Shown: in pieces, positions 1 through 11,800 of the stretch | Position numbering within the stretch: position 1 is the stretch's first letter | How the letters are laid out: each line of letters opens with the position of its first letter | Assembly (NCBI GenBank): GCA_017871115.1 | Contig: JAFCIZ010000001.1 | Span: 4,011,501 to 4,075,500 of the forward strand | Length of the DNA: 64,000 bases | From: Cunninghamella blakesleeana | Lineage: Eukaryota > Mucoromycota > Mucoromycetes > Mucorales > Cunninghamellaceae | Direction: 5' to 3' | Position numbers and translations under genes: made by a program | The notes under the pieces: model-generated | Databases searched by the model: none | What the model saw: only the letters and a program-made list of their open reading frames with translations | Told to the model about the DNA's origin: nothing

Positions 1-2099
1 ATACAGCGTAAAATACTAAATTTTTATTATTTTTATTTCTTTTATCTAATATCTTTTATTGAATTTCAGGTACAATGTTTACATTATTTTGGGGTGGTGA
101 TACATTTGCCCCTAAACACACTTATGAAGGACAATCAATTCAACAACTACTTCAGAGTCATTTTATCAACGCATTTAAACACTTGGCAACAAGACTCGAA
201 GATTTGGATCCTGTTGTTGGTTTTGAAGTGATAGTAAGTACATGTTTTAGTTTATTTCTTTTACATTTTATCTGATATATTCTATATAATATAATATAAT
301 GTAATTATTTTAATATTTATTATTTTTTTTATTTTTTTATTTTTTTCAAAAAAAAAAAAAAAAAGAATGAACCTTCACCTGGTTATATTGGACTTCCCAC
401 ATTAAAAGCATTTGACCCTGTAGTCAATTTAATATTTGGCGATGCCCCTACTCCACTTCAAAGTTTTGCGTTAGGTGATGGTATTCCTCAAAAAGTAGGT
501 GTCTATATTAAATCATGGCCTTTCCCTACTAAGAAATCACATAGTCGAGTCATCAATGAAAACAAGGTATCTGCATGGTTAAACGGAGGATCATGTGTTT
601 GGAAACAACATGGTGTATGGGATATAAAAAATGAAAAACCTATTTTATTGGCATCTGACTATTTCTCAAAGGACCCAAAGACTGGTAAAAAAGTAGATTT
701 CTATCAAGATTTCTATGTACCCTTTGTAAACAAATATGCTACATCTATCCAAGAAGTAAAGAAATCATGGTATTGCTTTGTGGAACCTATGGCCAATGAG
801 GTACTTCTTTTTTTTATAAGATCAGTTATATACTAAATATATATACTTTCAAAAGTGTTTTTATTTACTCATATATATATATATTAACAGAAATCACCAA
901 TATTTACCAAAGATGACCACCAGCATAACCTTGTATATGCTCCTCATTGGTACGATTTGAATTGCTTATTTTACAAGAAATTTAATTCAAGAATGACTCA
1001 TGATGTTCAACAATTACAAAATGTAAATAATGATATAAATATATATCAATATAATTAATATAATTTTTTTTCTTTTTTTTTGTAAAAAGAAACAATACTA
1101 ATATTACTTGTAAAATATTTAATAATGGTAATGTATTATATATATATATATATATAGGGTGGTAATGTTATCTCTGCAACTTACTTTGGACAAAAAGGTG
1201 TAAAAAAGAATTATGCAGGACAAATCAAGAATATTAAACAAAGTGGGTTAGATAATATTGGCCAAGTACCAACTTTATTTGGGGAAGTAGGTATTCCAAT
1301 GGATATCAATGATCGATATGCTTTTAAAACCGGTGATTATTCTCAACAAACACAATTTCTAGATGCTGTTATTTATGCTTTAGAATCAAGTTTAGTTAGT
1401 TTTACGTAAGTTAACATATATTTATATATTATAATATATAGAATGATATAGTTATGTGTACTTTTTTTTTTTGGTTTATATATAACTATAGTTTATGGAA
1501 TTATGATGTCAGTAATGATGATGAATACGGTGATCATTGGAATGGTGAAAACTTTTCTCTTTATTCTTCAAAAAATAAACAGCTTTTAAATGATTCTGCA
1601 AATATGGTGTCATTAAACGGTGAACAATTGAATGAAGGTGGCCGTGTTCTTACTGCAGCTTTGGTAATATTCATATTTGCAACTATTTAATTTTTATACT
1701 AATTATAATACTTATTTTGTTTTTATATTTATCTAGCGACCTTATGCAAGTAAAATAGCTGGTACTCCTAAAGTTTCAAATTTCGACATGGATAAATTGT
1801 TATACACTTTAGTATTTTTACCATTTAATGAAAAAGAATTAGAAGAACAACAAAAATTAGGATGGGAAATAAATCATGCGAAAGCAACACAAACTGAAAT
1901 ATATATACCAAACTATCAATATCAACAAGTTGAATTAGATATCCAAGTAAATTATGGCCAATGTAAATATATTCCTGAAAAGCAAACTATATATCATGAA
2001 TATGATAGAAATGATATTCCAAATGGTCAACCAATTTTAGTAAAAATATTACCACAAAAAAATTCAGCCAACAAACAAATTCAATGCATGATCATGTAA
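1..2099 (+). CDS. Cytoplasmic GH5 steryl-beta-glucosidase / endoglycoceramidase-related enzyme (5' partial)
   Basis: Exons: 1-7 (likely), 70-233, 366-800, 891-1022, 1158-1405, 1492-1663, 1737-2099 (stop TAA); phase is continuous across all joins. The 5' end lies outside the window. The visible part resembles fungal EGCrP1/EGCrP2 (Egh1) proteins, GH5 clan-A hydrolases that remove glucose from ergosteryl glucoside or glucosylceramide in the cytosol or vacuole. Motifs: FEVINEPSPGY over the second intron, whose Glu is the acid/base residue of clan A; KSWYCFVEP near 760-790, whose Glu is the expected nucleophile; and YAPHWYD near 930. The end has the beta-sandwich-like tail of these enzymes (VELDIQVNYG). 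I see no membrane segment. Family is confident; steryl-glucoside versus glucosylceramide specificity cannot be decided here. Confidence 0.85.
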
Positions 2100-2282
2100 A
2101 AATGGAAAATTTAAAACTCCTTAGTAAACTAAAAAAAATTATAAAACTTGTCAAAAAATAAAAAAAATCCCCTTTTTGTTTTACCTTTTCCTTCCATTCC
2201 CTTTCCCCTTTTTTTTCTTGTACTATTATAATTTATTCATAATAATATTGATAATAGCAACAATAAAATATATTTAACAATT

Positions 2283-3354
2283 ATGGTTGATCATTCAAAT
2301 GAATATAACATATCTTCGTTCTTTGATACTTTATTTTCTAAAACTTTCAAAGCAAATAATACTGAAAAACAAACGACAAATACCGAGAAAAATAACGATA
2401 TAGGGCTAGAAGAAAGTATATATTATCGACACCCTTCACCTACTTTTAGACGATATGAATTAATAACTGAATTGTAAAGTATCTTTTCTTTTTCTTTTTC
2501 TTTTTTTTTCTTTTTTCTTTTTAGTATAAAATATATATTTTAAAAAATGAAAAATGAAAAAAAAGTATGCTGACCAATACTACTATTTAACATATATATT
2601 CGTATATTTATGTACCAAAGTATGGCGTATTGTCCTTCTGGCATTTATATAATGCCTTGCGCCGATACATTAAATGGTAATTTCTATATAAAATCATATT
2701 CATTATCTACAAATATATAAATATATATATAAAAAAAATGAAATATGCATGTATTAACTCTATATAAATAGTATGGTATGGCGTACTTTTTATTTATCGT
2801 GGATCATATACATCTGGTGTATTTAAATTCAGAATAATAATACCTGAAAACTATCCTTACAATGCCCCTACAGTTGGATTTTTGACAGATATATTTCACC
2901 CTTTAGTAGATCATCAAGGCTTTCTTTCACTTGGTCAACAGTTTCCTTCATGGCGACCTCACCAAGATTATATTATTCATTTATTAATTTATATTAAAAA
3001 CATCTTTAAAAAAGACATTCTTGATCGATTAATAGAAAAACACTGTTTTAATAAAGAAGCTTATCGACTGTAAGTAAAATAAATTAAAATATAAATAAAT
3101 AAAACATGTATATGAACATAAACATAATAATGTTAATAGTAATGCAATATTCTCTTTTTCCATCTGTATGTAGATATCGTGAAGACCAAGCAGTATTTAA
3201 TAAACTTGCTCAGCAAAGTGCAAAATTATCTATTACTGAATCTTATTTATATGACCATTTTCCAAATAACAATTTAATTCGCTTTGCTCCTATGGATGAA
3301 CAAGTATTCGATACCCTTAAATCTTGTATACAAAATACTATGGTAATTAACTGA
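2283..3354 (+). CDS. AKTIP/FTS-like UEV protein (catalytically dead E2 fold, FHF-complex subunit)
   Basis: Exons 2283-2473, 2621-2676, 2772-3069, 3174-3354; 241 aa, phase consistent. An Asn/Thr-rich N-terminus of about 60 residues is followed by a ubiquitin-conjugating-like fold: YELITEF, CPSGIYIMPCADTLNVWYG, FKFRIIIPENYPYNAPTVGF and then FHPLVDHQG. This is the pattern of Fused-toes/AKTIP proteins, in which the E2 catalytic Cys and HPN motif are absent. In animals and filamentous fungi FTS pairs with Hook and FHIP to couple early endosomes to dynein, so a role in endosome motility is inferred. A weak extra donor/acceptor pair near 3344/3430 could replace the last residues, so the exact C-terminus is uncertain. 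It lies 183 nt downstream of the GH5 gene on the same strand. Confidence 0.85.
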
Positions 3355-4991
3355 TATAAAAATTAAACTATATGTTAAATGATAATAATACATTACTTTT
3401 TATTTTTTTTACAACTTTACTACGTCTAGGAGTAATATATATACCAATTTATACGTACTTTCTCACTTTACGTAATATAACTCTGATTTATTTTTAAAAA
3501 AATCTATAAATTATTTTAAATAAATTTTCATTGCCGTTATATTTACATTGAATACATATACATATATACAGAGTTTGTCATTCATTTAAAAAGGGAAAAG
3601 ATAATACTAGTTATACATTTAGGACTCATATTAAATGAATCTTTATTTTCACAACATGTATGATCATCATTTTATTAATCATTAAAGTAATAAAAATATG
3701 AGAAATTGAAGAAAAATCAACAAATTACTTTTTTCAAAATGTCATTATGCATAAACACTGTGAATATATATGCTCTTTTATCCTTGTTTTATTCTTCAAT
3801 GGTAATGATGAATTTAGAATGGACCATACTTCATGACCAGGAAGCTGTACAAGAATTTTTTGGATTCAACTCGGTCGGAATTATGGATACGTGTTTTCTC
3901 GCATTATCCTAAATAATAGGAAGGATTCTGTATAAATGTTCAAATTGCTTTAACTTGAGTTCCAGAGCTAAGCCTAGCAGCTTTTTTTTGATAAACTTCA
4001 TTTTTTAGTTAAAGCCATTATTATGAAATATGACTTTTTATTATTGATTTAGTCTGGTGACAGTGTTTTACTATCGTATGATAATAATTATGCTTCAAAA
4101 TTGCTGAATTCGACCGAGGTAGCATTTTGAGATATTTTTGTGCTTGCTTACCTGACGACAAAGTATCATATCTGGTATTTATACCATTTCGCTACTAATA
4201 GGTAGGTAGTTAATCTTAATATGCAGTGCTTTTAAGAGAGCACAATCGGTTTTAGTAGTTGTTTATTATCTGATATTACAAAATAAATTTTTAGTAATCT
4301 TATTTAACCTAGGCTTTCTTAACATAGTTATCATTGTGTGGTTTAACGAGTTGCACTGGAAAAATAAAAATAGAATGCTTTTAATGATATTGACCACACG
4401 ATTGTGGTTCCTCCCCATTGAAGAACTAAAACTTTCGGTTAGAATGCTCACCCCTTTTATCTATGTATTTAATTTTAATCCAAAAGATAGAAATAAAGAA
4501 ATAAAAAAGTCCAGCTAAATTGATTGATTCAATATATATTCGTTTTTGAATTATTCTTTTTAAATAAGTATATTCTATTAACAAAAATATAATAGAAAAG
4601 TTTACTGCTAGCTAGTATTATTTTCTAAACTGTCTTTTTTAATTTTACCATGCAAATTACTATTATTAAAATTATTGTTAATAATTATATTCCACTATAT
4701 GTTGTACTGAATGCCTTCATTATATAGTATGCCTTTTATTTGGTATGTTAATATGATGACCAATGATAAAAAAAAAAAAAAACTACTACAAAGTAGATAT
4801 ATTATATAAGATGTCAAATATCAAAAAATATAAAATTAAATAAAATAGAATAGTGTATACATATTTATATAAAAAGAATAAACAATAGTAAATAAAAGTC
4901 AAATAAAAAATATATATATTAAATAATTATAAAATTATTATGATTAGAACAATTCTTTAATAATATTTTATTATTTTTATTATTGTTATTA
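3355..4991. other. Non-coding interval with an inverted pair
   Basis: 1.6 kb between the 3' ends of the AKTIP-like gene and the eIF3a gene. It has short open frames but no splice-linked or recognisable protein. Between about 3600 and 4480 the DNA is less homopolymeric and somewhat more GC-balanced than other spacers here. An imperfect inverted pair sits at 3868-3882 and 4107-4120 (CTCGGTCG core), possibly a decayed mobile element or an unannotated non-coding transcript. No target-site duplication or transposase remnant was found. Confidence 0.35.
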
Positions 4992-7900
4992 TTAGGCTCT
5001 TCTCCATGAATCTTCAGTTTTCTTTTCACCGCGATCACTACCGAATCCACCACCTCGTCTTCTATCACGATCACCACCGAATCCACGGTCTCCACGTTCA
5101 CGATCACCACCGAATCCACCACGATCATTGCGATCACCAAAACGTCTGTCACCATTATCACGATCACCGAAACGTCTATCACCGCTGTCACGATCGCCGA
5201 AACGTCTATCACCGCTATCACGATCACCAAAACGTCTATCGCTGCCAAAGCCTCTATCACCTCTATCACGATTTCCAAAACCTCTATCGCTTCTATCACC
5301 ACTATCACGCCAGTCACCACCGCGACGAGGAGGAGTAGAAGAGCCGCTACCACCTGCAGCAGCAGCTTGACGAGCACGTAAAGCGGGAGGTACATATGCA
5401 CCAGCTTTTGGTTCAGATGAGGCATTCTTACTACTTTCAAGACGACGTTCAATTTCGGCTTCTCTTTCAGCTTGTTTACGTGCAACTTCTTCCAATTTCC
5501 TATTAAAGATTTTTTAAAAAATGATTAGTGAATGATTTTTCGGTTTGTTTATTATCTTTTTTCTATCATTCTTATTTTTAATAATAAAATAAAATAAAAA
5601 TAATACTTACTTTCTTTCTTCTTCTTTTTCTTTCTTCCATTTAGCGATTTCAGCAGCCTTTTCAGCAGCCTTACGTTCAGCTTCTTCTTGGGCAAGGCGT
5701 TCAGCTTCTTCTTGAGCAAGACGTTCAGCTTCTTCACGTTTTTGTTGTTCTAATAATTCTTCACGTTTAGCCCGCCATAAAGCAATGCGTTCTTGTTTTT
5801 CCTTTTCAATAGCTTCTTCAGCAGCACGTCTTCTAGCATCATTAGCTTGTTGATGATCACCTTCCAATTTCTTACGGTGAGTGATGAAATCATCGTAAAT
5901 ACGAGATAATCTAGATTTAACTTTCATATTATGATCATAGGTTTCTTTAGAGGCAGCCAATTCAGCTTTACGAGCAGCTTCATAGAATGCTTTATCTTGT
6001 TTTTGTTGTCTTTCATAATCCTTTTCCAAAAGAGGAATTTCTTCTTTGCGATAAGCCCGTTCTGTGTAATCCAAACGTTTACCGATTTGTTTCAAACGAT
6101 CTGACATTTCCTTTTGTTCAGTTTGTAAACGAGTAACCTTAATATCCAATAAAGTTTTTACATCAGAATTTTCAACTTCTTCAGGTTTTAATTGTAAACC
6201 AGTCTTGGCGCTAATTTCTTCAGCAATACGTTTAGCTTGGTCGCGTTGAATTTCTTCTTGAACACGTTTAAGACGTTCTTCTTCACGACGACGTAATTCT
6301 TCTTCCACACGTTTCTTTTCAGCTTCGGCCTTTTTAGCAGCAGCGGCAGCTTTTTCTTCAGCAGCTTTCTTTTCCAAACGAGCTAATTCTGTTTCGATCA
6401 CTTCTTTACGACGTTCAATAGTATTTTTACGTTCTAAAGCAGCCTCATGTTCTTTCTTGAGACCAGTTAAAGCCTTTTGTACAACCTTCTTCTTTTCGTC
6501 CATAGCTGCTTGTTTAATAGAAGGATCAATCATTTGAAGAGCAGCATTGAGACTAACACCAAGACGAGATAATTGAGTACGCATGAGATCAGAAGGAGAA
6601 GATTGAAGTTGAGAACCTTCTGTAATGGTACCTTTAGGAGAAGCAAAAAGATCTGTTTCAAAGGTTAAACTTTGAGAACAGTGATCAATACGAATATTTA
6701 ATTCCCCACGTTTGCATCCATTCATAATGAATTTTTCAATGGTTGCTGCATCGTAATTATAAGGTGCTGGGAAAGAAGCAAGTTCTAATACAAAGTCCAA
6801 TTTAACGGTGGTATATACTTGAGATAATTGTTGAAGTAAACGTGTTAAAATAACTTGATGAAGGGGACGAACGTATTTTACCAATTCAGGATCTTCTGAT
6901 AATTTGATCATGATAGGATTGATTTTTTTACAAATAGATAAAGGATGGAATTGAACTTCTAAAATGTTGTAAAGTTCACGGATTTCAGGTCGTACGCGGG
7001 ATAAGATATTTTTATTTAAAGCTTCTTTTAATAAACCAGTACGTGTAGGATGTTGTTGAAGGCCCATTAACATAGATAAACGGTTGTGTTTTTGAATACG
7101 ATAATCATCAGCTTCTAAATAACCAGGGCGTGTTTTGGTAGTGGTAATAATAGGAATAGCTAATGCTGATAAAATAACAATAGATGCCATACGTGATTGT
7201 TCTTCTTCATTCATTGATTTATTAATGAGACGTTCAATGCCAGAATATTTATTCCAAGCTGCAGAGTGGAAAAGATAATCTTCACTAACCATAAAGATTT
7301 TTGTTAATTTTTGGTAATAATTAGCTAACATTTCAGGTTGAGGAGGACGTTTGGATGAAGTTAATAAAGTGTAAATATCTTCCACTGATTTAAAAGCTTC
7401 TTGCCATAATTCTAATTCTGCTGCAGCATTTAATTGGTTAAAACGTACGTTGAGATATTGTTGTAAAGTATCAGGATCATTTAAATTAATGGAGTGAGGT
7501 TGATGAGAATATTTGGATACGTTTTGGAAGTGATTACGTAAAATTTCGCATAAACGGCGGAATTCAGTTTTACGAGAATAGGTTAAACAAAAAGATAACG
7601 CTTTGTTGGTAACTTGGTGATAAAGTGTTTCTAAACGTGCATTATTACGTAAAATGTCTAATACTGTACGATATACTTCCCATAAAAATTTTAACCATGG
7701 TGTAACTACTGCTCTATCTGTACGATCTTTACTTTGTTCACCGCTGACGGTACTAAGCATAATAGATTCTGGTGTTTCTGAGGCTTCTAAATCATCAACA
7801 TCTACTGCTATTTGATCTGCTTTGGCGCGTGCTTCTGCTACTTTTTGTTCAGAAAGTTCAAGAAGTTTTGATACAACAGTCTAATAAAATAAATATATAA

Positions 7901-8444
7901 ATGTAAATAAAATAGTAATAATAAAGTCCATATACTTTTTTTGGTTGGTTGATAGGCTAGCCTAATTTATCATCTATATTTATATATTATATTACTTCAA
8001 TGGAATTAACGCTGGTGTTTTGAGCAAGATTACGATATTGATGAAGACCTTCTTTTACAGTTTTGCCTTGGCGTAAATTGACACATAATTCCACATATTT
8101 AAGCATCATAGGCTCCATAACTGTTAAAGGATTACTACGTGAGCGCTTAGATAAGATGACTTCATTTAAAGCTTTTAATGCTGGAGCTTCTTGTCCTAAA
8201 GCAATAAGTTCTAAAAAAAATAAAAATAAAAATAAAAAATAGATGATATTGTTGATTTTAGTTGTCTGATGATTAATTCCTCTAATACTCTTGAAAAAAA
8301 GGCGTGTTTTATTTTATGCATAATCATCCAAATAATCATCCATCCATCCATTTAAAAAAATATCCATTATCTAAACCCTTGTATTTTATTACCATCAGCT
8401 CTTTTAAGGGCATTATCTGGCTTCACTGCGTAATATGGTGGCAT
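4992..8444 (-). CDS. TIF32: Translation initiation factor eIF3 subunit a (Tif32/Rpg1)
   Basis: Exons (5' to 3'): 8393-8444, 7996-8210, 5611-7880, 4992-5499; 1,014 aa. Start MPPYYAVKPDNALKRAD matches the conserved eIF3a N-terminus. The PCI region follows (TPESIMLSTVSGEQ, TPWLKFLWEVYR, LRNNARLETLYHQ, LWQEAFKSVEDI), ending near RIDHCSQSLTFETDLF. Next comes the long charged coiled coil of the spectrin-like region (repeated AEEKAAAAAKKAEAEK-type heptads, SAKTGLQLKPEEVEN), then a C-terminal Arg/Asp/Gly-rich tail with 10-residue repeats. eIF3a is the scaffold of eIF3 on the 40S subunit; the tail probably contacts the mRNA-entry-side machinery, as the DDDRxPRRG repeats of animal eIF3a do. It is divergent from the CH-domain kinase gene across 420 bp. 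Confidence 0.96.
5131..5250 (-). repeat. TIF32: 30-bp tandem repeat encoding a 10-residue unit in the eIF3a tail
   Basis: Four consecutive 30-bp units (5131-5160, 5161-5190, 5191-5220 and a diverged 5221-5250) encode RRFGDRD[SN]GD on the minus strand. Related irregular copies (DRGFGSDR, GFGGDRDR) extend over roughly 5030-5310. The near identity of the central copies points to recent unequal exchange or slippage. The unit conserves RFGD and alternates Arg and Asp. Confidence 0.9.
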
Positions 8445-8864
8445 ATTGTTGAGTAAAGAAGTGAAAAGAACAGCAATTTAAATAAATAAGTAAAAAATTA
8501 AAAATAACTACTGCGCGTTGGCGGAATTTTAATTTATTTTTTAAATTCTATATCCTCTCCACTTTTTTTAACTACTTTTTTTTTCACTCTCGCCCTTGCA
8601 TTTGTATTTCTTTTTTAGTTTGGCTCCATAACCTCCTATTTTTCAAAATACCTCCTTCTTATATTCTTTATATATCCAATAATAATGTATTTTTATTATT
8701 TTCTTTATTTCTTTTTTCTTTACTCATTTTCTTCTTAATAATATTTAATTTATACAACTATTGTCACTCATTTAACCACCATCCACTCTTTTTTTTAAAA
8801 AAAAAGAAAGGAAGAAAAAACACAATCCTTTTTATCTTTCTTTCAAAGATATAGAAAATAGAAT
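8445..8864. promoter_or_regulatory. Divergent promoter between eIF3a and the CH-domain kinase
   Basis: 420 bp between two start codons that point away from each other. The notable element is a GC-rich island in otherwise AT/pyrimidine-rich DNA, GCGCGTTGGCGG at about 8513-8524. It contains a GCGCG core and a TTGGCGG box reminiscent of E2F/MBF-class sites. The rest is long pyrimidine tracts leading to the kinase ATG, typical of a fungal 5' leader. Function is inferred from position only. Confidence 0.4.
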
Positions 8865-11800
8865 ATGACATCAGCTAAATTAAGCAGATCTAAGACTGGT
8901 GAAATTATTATATTTGATCAACAAAGACACGAACATTTTTTACATAATGAACAGTTGGTCATTCGATTTTTAAACAACTCGCTAAATACTGATATTAAGA
9001 GTGGGCATATCTATGAAGCCCTTCAAGATGGCGTACTTTTATGCAGGTAATAATAATATTAAGCACACTTTCTCTCACTTACAAACGCTGATCCAATATA
9101 ATTTAATAATAACTATTATATTTCTTCTTTCTTGTTTGGTTTATCGTAGTTTGATCAATAAAATTAAACCAGGAACTATTAAGCATATTGGACAAAAAGA
9201 TGTAACTTTTGTTAAAGTGAGTGATCAAATTAATTGTTGTTTATTTATTACTAATAGGAAACAATATTTTTTACTTACATTTACATATATATTGATTTTT
9301 GATAATAGATGGATAATATTACAAGTTTTTTAAAAGGTGCAAAACAGGTAATTTTTTTTTTTTTTTTTTTTTTACAATAAAATAAAGTAACAATAAATGT
9401 ATATCGTTATCTCATTAATCATTTATTTACTTTTTCAATCATTATTATTATTATTATTATTTATATATTAGATTGGGTTAAATGATACCCAACTATTTGA
9501 AACTAGTGATTTATTTGATGGAAAAGATATTCATGCTGTAAATAAAATATTAATAATAGTGATGATGGTGATATTGGATAAATCATGGAAATGTTGATAA
9601 TGTTAATATGTTAATAATATATATTATGTATTTGTTAAATATTTAGGTGATCAATACAGTATTATCTTTAGAACCCTATTATAATAAAAAAGATCAAAAG
9701 TTAGAAGATATGATTGAATCACTGGATATTAAAAATGAAATAACGTTGATGGATAACAATAAAGGTAAATCATTGATCTATGTAACACAATAAGCAAGAG
9801 GGGTTTCGATTCATTTCAACTCCGTAACCTACTTCCCCTATTCAAAAATATCATAAATCGTTATATTAATCCATATTTATATATTTTATTTTTATTTTAT
9901 TTTATATTTTAATTTAGATGACAATGATAATTCAACTCAGCTAGACCCTTATAATAGCGATGTCACCTTAATATCAAACCATTCAAATATATCTTTAAAA
10001 AATCATCATCACCAACATACATTTATTAAACCAACAAAATCACCCTTACGACATTCTAAAAATAATAATAATAACAGTAATGGGTTAGAGCATCGTCGTC
10101 CTTCAGCTCCTGTTAATTCTAATATGGAAAAAGATGATTGGAATGGAAGTTCCTTTAGTAGTGGTATAACAATGTCAAGATCCTCATCACAAACCTCCTT
10201 TTCAACTCTATCTTCTATCAATTCAATCAGTTCAAATATACCAAATACTCCAATATCTCCCAATATGATTGATGATGATTTATCAACAGTAATGAACCGA
10301 CAGCGTTCAATCAACCATAAATCTTCCTCTTCACTATCTCGTCATCATAGTCGTAATCATCATCATACATTAAAGCAACCCAATTTGGATCTTCCGCCAA
10401 GTGCTCATGATCAAACTTCCACTAATGATAAGCCGCATGAAAAACTATTAATCAAAAGTAGAGATGGATCTTCAAGTACTCAATATGTAATTTATTATTC
10501 TCCTTTTCTTTTTCTTTTTTTCGATTGTCATCTCCCTATATACATATCTTTATATATTGATTATAACAAACTAGATTATAACTAACTTTTTTTTTTCTTT
10601 ACTTTATATTTATAGCAATTAGGTAATTGCATTGGAAAGGGACAATTTGGTGCCGTCTATAGGTAATTTAAAACTAAATTAAATTGATTCGAAATAAACA
10701 ATGGATTGTTTTTAAATTCTTAATAAATAAATAAAAATACTATATACATATATATACTAGAACTTTGGATTTAGGTACCGGTGAAATAGTAGCTGTCAAA
10801 CGTATCAAGATCGAAGATGGGGAATTACATCAAGAAATTACGGTAATAAATTCTATAATTATAAAAGAATTGCTTGAACATAAATTAAAAAATAAATGTA
10901 ATTGATATATATATTCCAAAATATATATGTATATATTTTTATAGAAAGAAATAGACCTGCTAAAAAATCTATCGCATATGAACGTTATTTGTTACTTGGG
11001 TGTCATTCGTAGTAAAAATCACATGAACATCATTCTTGAGTGAGTTTAAAGAATAAAATAAAATAACAATAAGAATCTATTATAATACACTATTTACTTA
11101 TTCAATTTTTATATTATTTCTTTCTTTCTTTCTTTTTGTCCTGACGTAGATATGCTGAAAATGGGTCTCTTATGTCAACCTTGAAATCATTTGGTGCATT
11201 TCCGGAAAAACTTGTTTGTTCTTTTTGTATTAAAATTTTAAATGGTTTAGAATACCTTCACAATAATGACGTGAGTTTTATATATAAATAAATGTAAATA
11301 TGATTATACATGTTTATTAAATCAATAAGCTATTTTTTTATTATGATTATTATTATTTTAATTAGGTTGTACATTGTGATCTCAAAGCTGCAAATATACT
11401 GACTACAAAAACTGGTGATGTAAAACTCACTGATTTTGGCGTCTCATTGAATTTAAAAATCAAAGCTGATGAATCGGAAAATGTGGCTGGAACACCTAAT
11501 TGGAGTATGTTTACATCTAAAATTAATTATATTAGTATAATAAAATAATATAAGAATATACCAATCATAAACATTTATATGTTTGTTTATTTAATAGTGG
11601 CTCCTGAAGTGATAGAATTGAAAGGTGCTTCTACAAAATCAGATATTTGGTAAACATTCAAATAGTTTTATATTTTAGAGGTATAACATTTATAAATATA
11701 TGTTAATTCATATCTTTTTTGTTTTCTTTAAAAATTAAATAGGTCATTGGGTTGTACTTTAATTGAACTTGTTACTGGTAAACCACCTTACTCTAATTTA

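Noticed and set aside
4266..4518. Overlapping short ORFs on both strands, briefly considered as a transposon remnant
   Set aside because: No recognisable transposase or reverse transcriptase motif, no splice partners and no flanking duplication.
5006..5485. Three further open frames over the eIF3a tail (His/Arg-rich on +, Val-rich on -)
   Set aside because: They are shadows of the 30-bp coding repeat read in other frames; the eIF3a frame is conserved and joined by good splice sites.
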